64,000 bases of DNA from Colius striatus (taxonomy: Eukaryota; Chordata; Aves; Coliiformes; Coliidae): positions 19,560,501 through 19,624,500 of the forward strand of contig NC_084761.1 of the NCBI RefSeq assembly GCF_028858725.1, in the 5' to 3' direction. Below, one piece after another: positions 10,340 to 58,062 of this stretch (its first letter is position 1; every line of letters begins with the position of its first letter). Position numbers and translations under genes: made by a program. The notes under the pieces are model-generated. The model was not told where the DNA came from and searched no databases. It saw nothing but the letters and a program-made list of their open reading frames with translations.

Positions 10340-11715
10340 TGGAGGAACATCATTCTTGCATCTCACATAGTGAAAGGACAGATGTGAATTGTTTAACCAC
10401 ACAATTTCTGTTGCCTCCCCTGGGTTTTTAACAGAGGCAGCCTGTTTCCTGCAGCACCAAGGCACTGGATGGGCGGGTGTCTGAGTTGTGCCACTCCAGT
10501 ATCACGTGGACTGTATTCTGCTGGCAGTACTCAGTGTTCTATATGTGACTTTGGATAAATCTGCTGCTGAACTCAGCTTTAGAGCCTTCTGCCTTTAGAT
10601 CTAGAGCTTCCAATCAGGGCCTTATTTGTATCTTAAGAGCTTTGGCCATTTCTGTAGCTGTGTCTTGAGCCAGAGGAAAGGTTCAGCTTGACTCTACCTC
10701 CACTGAATCAGCAGGTCCCTGTCTCACCTCAACTTTGTAAACATGCTTTTGCCCTGACAGTAGTAGTTCAACTGCATGCAGAAACCAGCCATGAGAAATC
10801 AGGTGCTAGGAGTTATGCTGCAAAAACACCTAACAACTATAGCCAGAACATGTTTTAACTGGTTGTGTAACTGCAGGGGCTGAAAACCAACCAACCCACC
10901 CGCTCTCAGAGCAGGGGCAGGAAGGCTGTGCCCATCCCCGTGTGCCAGACCCATCGTACCAGCAGGCTCCCCATTCCACACCACGGCTGCACAGCAGGAC
11001 GTGCAGCACCACCAACTCTCAGCATTGCCCCAGTGCCCCTTCCCCCTGCACTCTGCCCAGCCTTTAAAGACCATGGAGAGTCTGCAGACTGAAATACCTT
11101 ACATTATCCAATAAAACCTGTTTAAAGCAAGAATTTATCAAACACAGTTGTTCAGTTTCGTTGAAGCTGAAGCCTCCAGTTAACCTGAATTTCCTTGTGG
11201 ACTTGCCTGTAACAAGACTGAAACATGCACTAGGCAGAAGGCAGAAAAGCTGGGACGTGAGCTATGATTTAGTAACCAAGCCCCACAGCCGCTTCACCTT
11301 TCCTGGCCTGTTCCCATTCTTTCTTCAACTTACCTCCGAGTCCAATCAGTACAAGTGGCATTTAAAAAAACCTACCCTGGTAAAGAAAGGGGACAAATCA
11401 CAGTAAAATTATGTCTAACAGATGAGGTGCAGCACCAATGCCATGGAAGTGGCCCTGGGAACTACCCAACACCTTGGCTATAGGAAAGGGACCAAGCTTC
11501 AGTTACTGTCTAGGGACCAGAACACACCTTTTCAAAACTATTCTGCAGGGCAGCTTTGAAGAGTAACACCAAATCTAAGGAAATAAGAACAGTGCACCAT
11601 CACAGAAGTGGCTGAAAAAGCGCAGGAAGTGCAGAAGCAGCACTGCTTACAGTGAATCAATTAATGCCTAAGTGTGAATACTCAACCACACAATGTTTAA
11701 GGAGCTCTGCAAAGT
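10340..11715. other. Gap between the converging 3' ends of PAQR3 and BMP2K
   Basis: About 1.4 kb with no open frame of interest. 10860-11070 is locally C-rich on the + strand. The ends are set by candidate poly(A) signals, so the true gap could be shorter, or absent if distal signals are used. Confidence 0.5.
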
Positions 11716-11732
11716 CACTGTTATCACATTTG

Positions 11733-11738
11733 TTTATT
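11733..11738 (-). terminator. BMP2K: Candidate distal BMP2K poly(A) signal AATAAA
   Basis: TTTATT on the + strand reads AATAAA in the BMP2K sense, within GGTAAATAAACAAATG. A nearby upstream ATTAAA lies at 11923-11928. Which is used cannot be decided from sequence. Confidence 0.4.
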
Positions 11739-12154
11739 TACCAACAGCAAGTATCGTCTGATGTACATCAGTTTCACAAACAAAAAAAAATATTAAAGTT
11801 CTCTGTTTAGTGGTACACAAAAAAGCTTTAGAAACTTGAAGTCTAACAAGAAATGGAAGTGTAGTTCAGGAAAGTGCACTTAAAAGCTGAATGCCAGCAA
11901 TTTTAAAATAGTTTTTATGCTCTTTAATATTAGGTGATGCCTTAGTCACAAGTTTAGCTATACACACAACTTCCTTGATTTTCCTTTCAAAACAAGCACT
12001 ACAGAGAACAGCAACGCAGCAGCCACCTTTCCCACTACTTTTCGTTTGCAGTTTTCACTCGTATTCACTCCCCTCAAGTCACACAAAACTGACTGTGGCT
12101 GCTGTGTTACTACAAACACGGCAACTCCAAGAGATAAATGATGTGTACGAGCAT

Positions 12155-12194
12155 GTGTATATTTTATATATACTTTTCATATATAAAAATACAC
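12155..12194 (-). repeat. AU-rich inverted repeat (hairpin) in BMP2K 3' UTR
   Basis: Left arm 12155-12171 and right arm 12179-12194 are complementary over 16 base pairs with one bulged base, around a 7-base loop (ACTTTTC). In RNA it would form an almost pure A-U stem with short GC ends. Confidence 0.65.
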
Positions 12195-12688
12195 GATATA
12201 GTATAAAAAAACCTCCGGATAAACTCTTATTCTCACAGTAGCAAATATATCAACTTATTTTCACAGTACTTGGTTTTACTAACTGGGGCACCCAGACCAA
12301 TGAACAAGTTATTTCCTCCGAAGCTGGTAGTGCCGGGCCCCTCATTACGCAGGTCAGCCAAAGCAGCTCCGCACATCTCAAGGCTGCTCCAGAGTCTGCA
12401 GAGAAACACCACTAACTTATTTCTCCTTCAATAAGCACAACCATTAAGGGCTTCTTAGTACCTTTTGAATCTTTCTCTCCAGCAGCTGATTCTAAAAAGC
12501 CTGTGGTTCAGCCATTCAACAGGCTGGAAGGAAAGCTGCAAAAATCAATTGATATTTTTGGTGGGAAGCGTCAGCTCCTTATCTTGCCACTCTTGTCTTC
12601 ACAGACATAGTTTATGTCTGGTGCAGAATGGTGTTCCTGTATTTCAGGTAAGGTCATGCCAGGAAAGCATGGAAAGCACACACATGAG

Positions 12689-12706
12689 CACACACACACA
12701 CACACA
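12689..12706. repeat. (CA)n microsatellite
   Basis: Nine CA units in the probable BMP2K 3' UTR, preceded by a broken CACACACATGAG run. Confidence 0.85.
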
Positions 12707-15700
12707 AAATACGGGCAAAACGATAACACGTTCCCTGACAGCACACGTCGTCTCTGTTCAATAGCAGAACTTTGCTGAAATTAATCCCAAAGCTGGGTTT
12801 AGCTGCGTACAAACAATATACACCACGCAAAGTTGCCTTGGCGAGGCATATTCATCTCTTCTGAAACGAAAGCATTGAATAATTTTACCTCTAGAAACAA
12901 AAAAAAAAGTTACATTTAGGCAAAAACCTGTTTCATTACTAGAATACAAAGAACAAGTTTATTAAGGCCATTAGAAAGCAAATATCATCAGCCAGAACTC
13001 ACATGCAGCCAGAGGCATCTGGCCAGTTTTAGAGTAACTCAGTTTACAGTTTGCTTTCATCTCATCTCTCAGTTGCTGCGAATAACCTCTCTTCATCCTT
13101 CCTGTACTGTAATGCAACCACTTCCTGTCTCTCCCAAAAAGCAAAACCTGACAAGGAACACCTGTAGCGCCCTGCAGCCTGAACTCAGGGCAGATGGACA
13201 AAACCCAAACACATCTCCATGTTCTGCATGTACCTGAACATTAAGGTCCATTCCAAGTCTGCCAAAGCACAGCCTTTTCCAATCCACCTCTCCTCTCCAG
13301 TCTAGAGCTAAGCGCCAGGCCCACGTGCTGTCAACCCTTTTCCCCCACCACTGAACGGCCGAGGGAGCCTCAAAGCTGCTGTTCCACTGGGGAAGGCAGA
13401 GGCTGCGTGGCTTCAACGAGGACAGGCCGCCTTGAAGACCACAAGTCAGTCACTTGTTGCTCCACTCTTGTTTTGTTTCCACTCATGAGCCTCACTTGTC
13501 ATACTGGCAATACCGTCTTGTTCATCAGCTCTTTCGGCAGAGGAGGAAGGGTTGGGAGGGAAACCACGGGAAGGCAGCTCGTAAGCACGCGCAGAGAAAA
13601 AAGATTAAAAATAAGACAGTTAACCTGAGTTTCAGAAAATGCTACAAAACTTGGCGTGTGCTTCTTACAGCCTTTGGCACAAAAAAATTATATATATAGA
13701 TGCAAACAGTAGTAATAAAGCCTAGGAAACTCCTGTGCAAATAAGAGTTGAAACATTTCTACTCATCACCTCCCAAGAGCTTAATTGCTAAGCCTAAGGA
13801 AGGCATCCTTAGCCAAGCACTGCTGCAATGTTTCACTTTCGCCCTGTGAGAAAAACGAAAATGAGGAAGATAAAGGCCATGAAGGTGTACAGATATGAAT
13901 GAGCTACTTTCAAATTCCAGGACTGGAGAAAGCAATCTCACAGATACTCGAGGGAGTGTTTTATCAAACCAGTCCCCAAAGGAGTCAAACAACTTGCTTT
14001 TACTGTGTTGTTTTCAAAAAATATTGTAAGGAATTCCTGTCTCCTACCATCACCCATCCCAGGACAACTGTAAAAAAAAAAAAACAGCAGAAGACTTTGG
14101 AAAAACAAACACATACAACCCTAAACATTTCACTTTACCTCCTGTGAAAGGCAGGACATGGGGGCACACAGCCCAAAAAGCTTATGTCCTCCATGTATAA
14201 ACATCCAATTATCTATCCATCAGCATCCAGCAGAGCACGATATCAAGCCAAGCAGAGGAACTGTCTCCTTCCACTTCCTCTTGAGGACTGCCATTAAAAA
14301 AGGCAAACAAACAGGACCGTCCTGAGTTCATCCTCATTCTGCAGACGGTGTACACGGCTTGGCACAAGTCATGAGACAGCGGAGAAGCTGGCCACACACA
14401 ACACATACTTCTATAACACAGTTATGGAATCTTGTCCTCAGTGAGTCTGTCCACCTTCCTGTTACCTACTGGCACTGCAGGCTCCCAAGCTTTTAGCCAC
14501 GTCTCATGCAGCGAATGCCTCGGAGGTACTGTGTGTGCAGCAGGACAGGAGTCCTGCCCGTAAGGCTTCGTGGTGGGAAACGCAGTTTTAGTGGTACGGT
14601 AACAGCCAGCTTCTGGGAGCTGCCTGCTGCTCACTGCTGCTGTTTGCAAACAAATCCGGGGTCAGAGAAGTTTCTTCAAAGCTCAGTGCATTTAGCAAAA
14701 CTTTCTTGTAAAATACACTCAAGTACAATAATAGATTCACCAGAACTTAACAGAACATTAGGTTACAGTCATTTCATAAAATTATTATTGTTTTAAAAAA
14801 CAACAGTTTTGAAAGAACACACATTTTCTTTGCAATAAAAACCCAAGAGCAAAAGAACAGGTATTTTCAGACACAAATCCCAATTTGTAATCCAATACAT
14901 CCGACGGCTGCATCTCTCAGTCAACTGTACAAGCCATCTGAAACACTCCCTGTGTGTCAAATGATTTCCTGGAGTAAACCAGCCTCTCTTCCCAGTGTAC
15001 TGAGTAGTCTTCAAAGTGCTGCGACACTGGCTGCATCCCTGCTGGCTCACCACCCTACATTCAGGCTTTTCATCTTGCAAACCATTATACCCTCTGCATC
15101 TTTAGTTTTAACTCTAAACTTCCAGTTTGCTATTTTACATTAATGGCACTTACTGTAAAACAAAACAAAAAACCTCAAAAGTTAAATGTTTAGGCACACA
15201 AAAAGATAATCTGCCTTTCTTCTCTCCAGCTGCATAGACGTCTGCCAGCTCCCAGTCATGCTCTGGAATTCTGGGCCACGGCCCATTCAAGACTTGGCTT
15301 CTTTGTCTTTATGATTAATAAAGGTAGTTTTCATCTAGGAAGCAAAGGCTTGACTAATGCCAGCAAACCAATCTGGATATTAGTACATTTTGGTTCTTAG
15401 GTCTACCATGTCTGAGACATGAAGAACCATCACAGTTCCTTTAGCCTACTTGTATGTATGGGAAACGTGTTTCCTGGGCTTTCTGCCTGTCCCCCTCCCT
15501 CTGCCTCAGCACACAGCAGAGGATAAAAAGGCAACGCCAAAGTGCAGATTGACAGCATGCTCTAGGGCCCAAAGTTTGTGACAGACAATGATTCGTAGCT
15601 GATTTCTCTCTTGATTCTGGGAGCCATGTATCCTAACAAAATTATGCTCCTGGTTTGGTTCCCAGATTTTTCTCAAAAAAAAAAAGAAAAAGAAAAGAAA

Positions 15701-15875
15701 CAACAAAAATTTGCCATCATTGTAATGTCATGGTGCAAGCTGGCCATGCCTCCTTCACCTCCAACAAAGTGTACCACCAAGGTCCCTGTCAATTCAACCA
15801 GATAAATTACCCCACCGACTAAAGCCTCTGTTACATAACTCAGAGGGGTGGAGAGGGAGAACCCACTGGAAGCAT

Positions 15876-50332
<34,457 letters not shown>

Positions 50333-53300
50333 TTACTCCTCTAATCAACACCTCTACAAATTAAAAAATTAATAAGAAAATCTATTGTGATTCATGGAGT
50401 GAGGAGTAACAAACAAGAAGTAATAAAGCTTTGCTATCACAATCCATTTCACACAGTGATATTCTTGAAAAAAAACCCAAGGATCTTGCTATTTTATTAC
50501 AATATTAAACATTAATAATGGAAAAGCATTTTCACATTCAAATAAATGTCTAAAGCCCAGCCCAAACACCACACATTCAAGTATCAACCCTGAAGTACTT
50601 TCAGAGTCATCTGGAAACCTGAACAAAGTGAAGATATTCTCTAGATCTTCTTAATTTCCAAATCCCCCAATCCTTGATCAAGACTAATACTAGATTACCT
50701 AACTCTACATTTTACAACATAAAAGTTAAAATATTAAGGAAAAAAAAGTCTTGACAGATACAGAAACTGTCATGCAGCTTTTTGGCACAGAAGACAGGTA
50801 GAACTTCCCTGGAATTACAGTGCAAGCAAATAAAATCTGAAGTAGTGTTTGCATCAAAACCCATACTAAATGAACAGTTAAGAACTGAACTTTTTCCCCA
50901 CACTAGTCCCACCAGGAGCATCCTTAGTTCAACAGTGTCAGGAACTGTGAGCCACGTACTCAAGCCCATTTCCCAGCCTCTCAGGATGAGGTTTTTGTTT
51001 TCCTCTGAACTAATAAAGAAAAACCACACAAACAGGAATTCTAAAGAGAAGCAAAGTGAAACAGCCCACACAGAAAATAATTCCAAATACTCAGGCAAAC
51101 CACAGGGGAAAAAAAAATAACATTCTCCTGTTTTATCTGTCTTCTGTTAGTCTTAACTACTGCCCAAGGCCTCAAGCAGATTACGTGAGCGTCACCTCAA
51201 GCTTTCCCACAGTTTTAGGAAACCTGTCTCAGAGAAGCTCACATAAATCCATACTTTTCTTACTTGACTGCCATCTTTCAACTACTGCAAACACTTGGGT
51301 ATAAAATCAGGACAGAAATATGTAAATTAAATTATTAACTACTCTGATCATTAGGCAGCTGATTGAAATGTGTATGTTTCGTGTTTCCTGATAGTAAACA
51401 TTGGTTGCAGATTCTAAGTATAATGCATTTCATTTGATACCATTCTCATGCACTTGAGCAAACATGCACATAATTTACAACTGAAGAAGCTAAGTTTTAT
51501 TAGCAAATTTTCTTGACGATCAAATAGCTATTTTTTTTTAACTTAATTGTTCATTTAGGCAGACAAGATGCTGTCAGACACAATTACTGCCAATTTTAAG
51601 AAAATAGTCTAAATTCTACAAACCTACTGTATTTAATCTTGTTTAATAGGCCCTCCCCTGGACATGATCAGGAACATTTAAGTTACTCAAGTCCTAACAC
51701 CAAACTTCAGCTGGGGGTGAAGTTATCCTACAGGGCTGGTGAGTTCTGTTGAATGACGTGCAGACCTTCATTGGTGGAAGCTTTGGTGTACTAGCCTCTC
51801 AATAAAAACAGATTTATTTTTTACACACCATTACTTGACCAAAAATATAAAGCAGTACTCCGGCAAAGCACCAAAGACTAACAATAAGACGACCAAATCA
51901 GTTCCTGCCTTTTTAACCAGTTTCACTGTCTTAAATACTCTATAGCACGAGGACATAAACAAAATGTTAGATTTCCAGTTTCTCTGACAATTGTTTTTAC
52001 ATAACCAGAGTAGACAGGATTGGGTAAAAACGATCAGCAGAAAGTAGTGAAAGAATTTAAACACTCAAGACAACCACTCTTCTTGCCATTAGGTGGCAAT
52101 ATTAACCAATACTTGACCCTGAAAGAGCCATAAAAGCAGACCTATTCCCCATTTTGCCAAGTGACCTTGAATGGTTTTCCATTAGTAAATAACACTACTA
52201 TAAGAATCCTTTGAAAGAGCCAAGTGCACAACACTGAACAAAAATTAAGTATATTAATAGTCACAGGAAAATGAATAGTCACTAATGTCCTTTAAACCAT
52301 TAAACTATAAACCTTTTCAGTTGCTTCTGATGTTAAACTTCTCACTGAAAGCACTGAACCAAGCAACAATCAGTGCTGTAAACATGAATTAAAACTCTCA
52401 CTGAACATGACTCTCTGTCTGAAGAGAGGGGGAGACAAATACCTATATTGCCAGGTCCTGTACACAAACACAACCAGAAATGACTTGTTGCTCTGCTCAG
52501 AGACTCAAGATTGCAGACTCAACCAAACTGTACTTCTGCTTGTCCATCAGCATAGGAGCCAGCATTTCACCAATATTTTCAGAAGCTTAAAAAATACTCA
52601 ATTATTTCATATGGGTGGAGACAAAGTACACTCAATTTTCCATACCACCGCTTAAAAGCAACCTGTTATAAGCTATGACACAAGAAAAAGATGACAAGAA
52701 AATTCCAAATGTTAAGCCACTGTCTTCTCTATAGGCTTTGACTCTTTACAATCCATCATGACAATTCCAGTTGTCTTCTTAAATACCTAATATAATCAAG
52801 GCTCAACTCCCCCACTATCCCATAAGTATGTCCCCATCTTCCCATGGACAAGAAATGCCACAGCATGCAGCAGCTGGGCCCAAGGCAGCTATGCATGCAC
52901 TGAGTAGCATACATTCTTCATTTACTGAGCAACAAACAACAGCCCTGTCAACTTAGAGGCCTCTCCATCAAAAAGCAACATAACTTTGGGTAATCTTTTT
53001 TATGAAGCACCTTTGCTAAAACCTGATGGAAAGGGCATGGTGGCCAAATGTAACTTCGCAAACTGTATATGTGCTCAGGCTGTCAACAGGTTTGGCAATA
53101 AAATTGTATGAACCTCACAGCCCTTAGCCATTTCAGTATTTCAATACAGAAAATCCTTTAGCTTGTCAGTAATTTTAAATACTATCTAAAAATTGCCACT
53201 AACATATTCATGACAACCATACATAAGGCCACCAGGCACAGGCAGAACTTCATGTCACAATCTCAGTTTCTCCTCTCTGCTCCCCATCCTCAAAAAAAAT

Positions 53301-54525
53301 CCTCAAACATAAATTGAGAGGTCACGTGAAAAGTGATTAAGGAAACCATACGGTTGGTAACACAGTCAACATTCGAGACCTGAATACAGAACTTAGTGTA
53401 TCTCTCAAGAGATTCACATGCAAGGCAAAAGCACAAAGAAAGTATCATTTTGCATGATCACAGCAGCACTACATTTAGCCGTCCCATACTGGCCCACATA
53501 ACATCAAAGCTGGGAGATGTCTAAATGTGAATCAAGTGAGGCACTGCATCTGTGCACTTCATAACGAAGAGTCACCTGTTACTCTCAAACCTCACCACAA
53601 AGAGCTGACAGGATGCTATTTTCCTCAGAAAAAATAACACGTCCCTTTCATTGTGTGCTGTGTCACTAGAATCAAATGACTTCCATCCCTTTTACCAGAT
53701 GTGAGACATCACACCGGTTTGTCTAGGATGGAGCTGAACGTGTTTCATAGTCGTTTGAAGGGGGCTATGTTTTAGATTTGTGCTGCAAGCACTGTTGGTA
53801 ACAGAGATGCATTATTGAAACGCAAAAAGACTTCTAGGAGCTGAATCTCTTACAAAAGAGATTCATCCAAGACCAAAATAGTCCAAAGTTACACAGGACA
53901 GTCGCATTGGACAAGTCACTTTTCCTTGAAATACTTGTTTTAAAAGCCTTTCTATTGCATCTACAGCTATGTAAGTCAGTAGATACTAAGCACGATTAAA
54001 ATCCTGAAGCTTTCACAAATAAACTCATTACAAACCTCAGAAAGTTGAAATTCACAACTCTTTCTTACCATGAACAGCCATTTTCATCTTCAACATACAC
54101 TTTTGTGATCTTATTAACAAGCCAACTAGCAAGGTTTTGGGGTTTTGTGGGTTTGTTTTCCTGGGGTTCAGTTCAGTTTTGGGTTTGTTCTTTTAAAGAA
54201 AAAAAAATCTACATCAGTCACATTTTCTAGTCAGGTTTTTTCCTATTCATATCCAAGGTCAACCTCAAAAAATGTCACGAGCCTCGTTTTTCTATTTATA
54301 CTTTACCATGTTACATTCCTGAAACTCCAACCACGAAACCACGTAGCTGTCAGAATTCACAATTTCCTATTTGCTTACTCAGGTAGAACAAAGTAAGGCT
54401 GAAGAATCTTGCAGTACTTTTACCATCTTTCAGACTGCTCACAACTATTTTGTAGGACGGACAACAAGAATACCAAGAAAGATATTCTGAAAGAAGTTAT
54501 GCATATTTCAGATATACCAACAAAA

Positions 54526-54540
54526 ATATATATATATATA
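54526..54540. repeat. (AT)n microsatellite
   Basis: About seven AT units in BMP2K intron 1. Confidence 0.85.
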
Positions 54541-57500
54541 CACTATTGAAACAGAGAAGCACCAAATAGTTCCTCCAGACAATGAGAAGCTACTACTCTA
54601 TTATATGCTTAGATCTCAGACAAACAGAATAGAACTTCATGAGGAGAATTTCATCTGTATAGTAATACGCAATAACCATTATTCAAACCTGTAAATGCTG
54701 AACCAGAAACAGAAGCTACTGCAGTCTCTGTCATAAAACCAGCAAGGTGTAAAAGCTTCTCCACAAATGCATTAAAAAATGGCTGTTATGGAGAAGTGGA
54801 AGAATTTTAACATCCATTTCCATTAGACACAAATAAATAAGCAAAAATAAGTTTTTCTAAAGCTAATCAATACATAAATTTTTATTTTCAGATACAGTAT
54901 TTACATCCAGTTCTCCAGTATGAAATGAAGAAATACATGTGGGAATTAACAGATCCTAGTTGTTCAGGTGTACCCAGACAATCTGGGTAGGTATATATTT
55001 ACAAATTTCCTTAACAATTAAACATAATCTGGAGCTGAAAAAGGGATAGTTTTTTAAAAACTAACCTTTCAAGCTGTGAGCGCTAAGAAAGGCTGTAAGG
55101 CCAACATAACTGTCTCCACTACAGCACAGTTCCAGAACTGGCTTTTCAGTCATTATGTAAAGTTGTTCTTAAAGCAGAAGAACCTCAAGCATAGTTTATT
55201 TCCAACTTGAAGCCAGTTCACAAGATCATGTCTCAGCTTCGAATGACCTTAGCCAGCAAAATGGCCTTGCATCCCTCTCTCCACAAAGCTGGATAAACGG
55301 GTTGAAGTGCAAAATCTTTTCCAGTGACCTTTCTCCCCACAGATACCACTGCTAACCTTTTTTCCCCCCTTTGCAATAACACAGCTATCCATCCACGTGC
55401 TAGTATTCTTAAAAAATATTCTTAAAAAAAGATTTGGCCTTTAAAACACCAGAGACATCCTGCTTTGGAAATTACCCAGCTTGTGAAATTGCACAGCTTT
55501 CTGAGAGTTTGCAAGCCTGATGAACAAGCATGAACCACTTTATGGACTATAAATTCACTCAAAATACCCTCTCAGAAGTAGTAGCAAGAAGTCCCTCTCA
55601 AAGTAGTAGCATGAATGCCCTGCAGATAGGCTCCAAGCAATATGAAGAAATAACATTCTTCTTGCAAGTTGACATGAAGGACAACAGTAAGGCCTCATTT
55701 AATGTTTCAAGTGCATGCTCATTGTCAGAAAAAAAAAAATCCCAACTCTGACTTCTATATTTTAATGAAGTGCTGAGACACCACAGAAACTGGCATCCAA
55801 GAGAACGGGATACTAATGAAGAAAGTCAGGAAAGAAGTAATCCTCCACAAAGAAAGCACGATCTCATGAAAAAAACAGCTCTTAATACCCACATACACTT
55901 CTGCATAGAGCACTGGGAAAGGCCTTTTATCAACGTGTTAAGCTATTGTATCAGGAATTTTGAGTAAACTCCTTTCTGCTGCAGTTGCAGATGAGACCAT
56001 GTCAAGAGCTATTTCTTCTAGCTCAGTTTTGATGATATCTTCAACATAGTATAGTGAAGTACATAATGAACAGTGCATCTTTGGAGCTCAGAGGTAGTAC
56101 TTCTGTGATCCTGATACATTGCTATTGTGTCACCCAGTCCTCTCTTTTATCCTGCTTCTCAACTTCTCCCACGGTACACTGCTACAGTGCTCGTAACTCC
56201 ATACCATCATTGACATCCTATTAGGATAATTACAGGGCACTTCTTCAATGTATCAGAAACTCCTTCCTTCCCACAACAAAGCAATTCCTTCCTCCACAGA
56301 GGTACTGTCTTTTGTAACTAAGTACAGATGCTGTATTGCAGGCACACTTATGGGAGCAACAGACCAAAAGTAACACACAAGAGATAGTTTAACATAGAGA
56401 ACACTGCTTTAGTTCTTCAAGCCAACAAAATCTGTATGTATTTGAGACAGCAAAACCTTCAGAAACACAACATACTCAAATAATTCAAAACTTTCAATCT
56501 GATTCCAAACAGTGTGTGATTGTTGAGAAGCTACATATTAACAGTTTTCAAGCCTCATGAAGAATTTTTGCTCAAGCCACTCACCACAATTCTACCTTTT
56601 CATTCCTGAAACACCTCTGCACAAGATGACAACAAGGCACCCCATTAACAAAAGTATCAGTTCCCCCGTGATACTAGCTGTTGCAGGAATTATCATTGTA
56701 TGTACCTCATGTTGTATGCTAGGATTCCAGAATGGAGGTTAAGTGTCATCCAGTCTCCATCACCCCTATGTGCTGCTATGACTTCACTCTATACTGCTGT
56801 CTCCATGCACAAGCCACTGCTAGCCCCGAGCTTAGTAAGAGCACCCCAGATAGGAAGGTGCCAGATGTCAATTGTCCCACCACCCTGGTTGTAGGGCTGC
56901 CAACCCAAGCCCTAACACCCATGCATGCTTGCTGACCAGATAGCAAAAAAGTAAATAAAAGTGGTATGAATAAAGGCAGTATGAAATGTCAGTAACTGCA
57001 TAAAAACACATTTTGGGTTTATACATTTATATATATGCTCTTGTGTTTGTACGTGTATATTTTTAACAAAGCATATTCCACAAGTCTTAGTCATGACCAT
57101 GAGGCTCTGAGACACAGCTCTGTCCAGAAGATCAGTTGACAGATGTTGCCTGCAAGATCAGGAATTCAGAATTCCCAAAACCAAGGGCAGAAATATCTCA
57201 CTACTTTAAAAAAAATCTGTTTCTCCACACATACATTTTGGAGTTTAATATTTCTCCAAGTGTCTAGACAATGCACTCCAAGTGACATACTACTGTTCCT
57301 TTTGCTGCTGCCCACACAAATTCCCACCATGTAACCATCTCAGTATGAGGGCCAGTTTAGACAAGAAGCACTTCCTTCAATCCAGCATCTGCTCTTACAG
57401 CAGCACTGTGCAAAGAGCAGCTGTAAATCATACACTAATAGGACACTACAGTACAGCCCATAAATCAGGGCTGCTATGCATACCTCTATCTGCTAATTGG

Positions 57501-58035
57501 ACTGCTAGCCCTGCTAATGAGCAGGCACTCTCACACTGCATTTCTCTTAGCATCAACTGCAGTCTGACTTGGCAAAAAGCTTTGACATCAGCACCTGAAA
57601 CTACCTGGGACATGCCAGACCCTTCAAGTTACTAAAGTGCTCTTGGAAAGATGAAATAAGGGCTACTATAGATTTTTGTGGAAAAAAAAAATGTATTAGT
57701 AACATCACCATCAGACATGCTCAGGTGCAAAACTCTGAAAAAGCCTTCATCTGGTGTTCTTACTGGGAAAAGAAGCAGTTATGTTGCAAAGGAGAGCATA
57801 GAAATGCTGAATGCACACATCACTTCATTTTTTAGCCATTTAAAAATAATTTGATAAACTGATGCAGTGTGTGGCCGTAACCAAAACCCACAGACACCAG
57901 TGATACAAATAGCTACAAGTATTTTTATCATGAAGCAGTAGTAAAAGTTTTAACCCCAGCAAAGTTCATATACTTATTCAACGTGTCACCAATACTTTCT
58001 CTTAACATGAAAGATCCCAAAAGCTTGCTACAGTG

Positions 58036-58062
58036 AAAAAAAAAAAAAAAAAAAAAAAAAAA
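58036..58062 (+). repeat. A27 homopolymer
   Basis: Twenty-seven A on the + strand, no poly(A) signal or recognisable retrocopy before it; T-run on the BMP2K strand. Confidence 0.9.

Larger units (their letters stand above)
11716..15875 (-). other. BMP2K: BMP2K 3' UTR (probable extent)
   Basis: Sequence downstream of the BMP2K stop on the - strand with no other gene. Candidate - strand poly(A) signals are AATAAA at 12958-12963, ATTAAA at 11923-11928 and AATAAA at 11733-11738. I place the long end after the last of these, giving about 4.1 kb; a shorter UTR of about 2.9 kb is equally possible. Contents are otherwise a CA repeat, an AU-rich hairpin and A/T-rich sequence. Confidence 0.45.

Noticed and set aside
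58036-58062. A27 run as the tail of a processed retrocopy
   Set aside because: No poly(A) signal, open frame or target-site duplication is visible before it; it behaves as a simple repeat.
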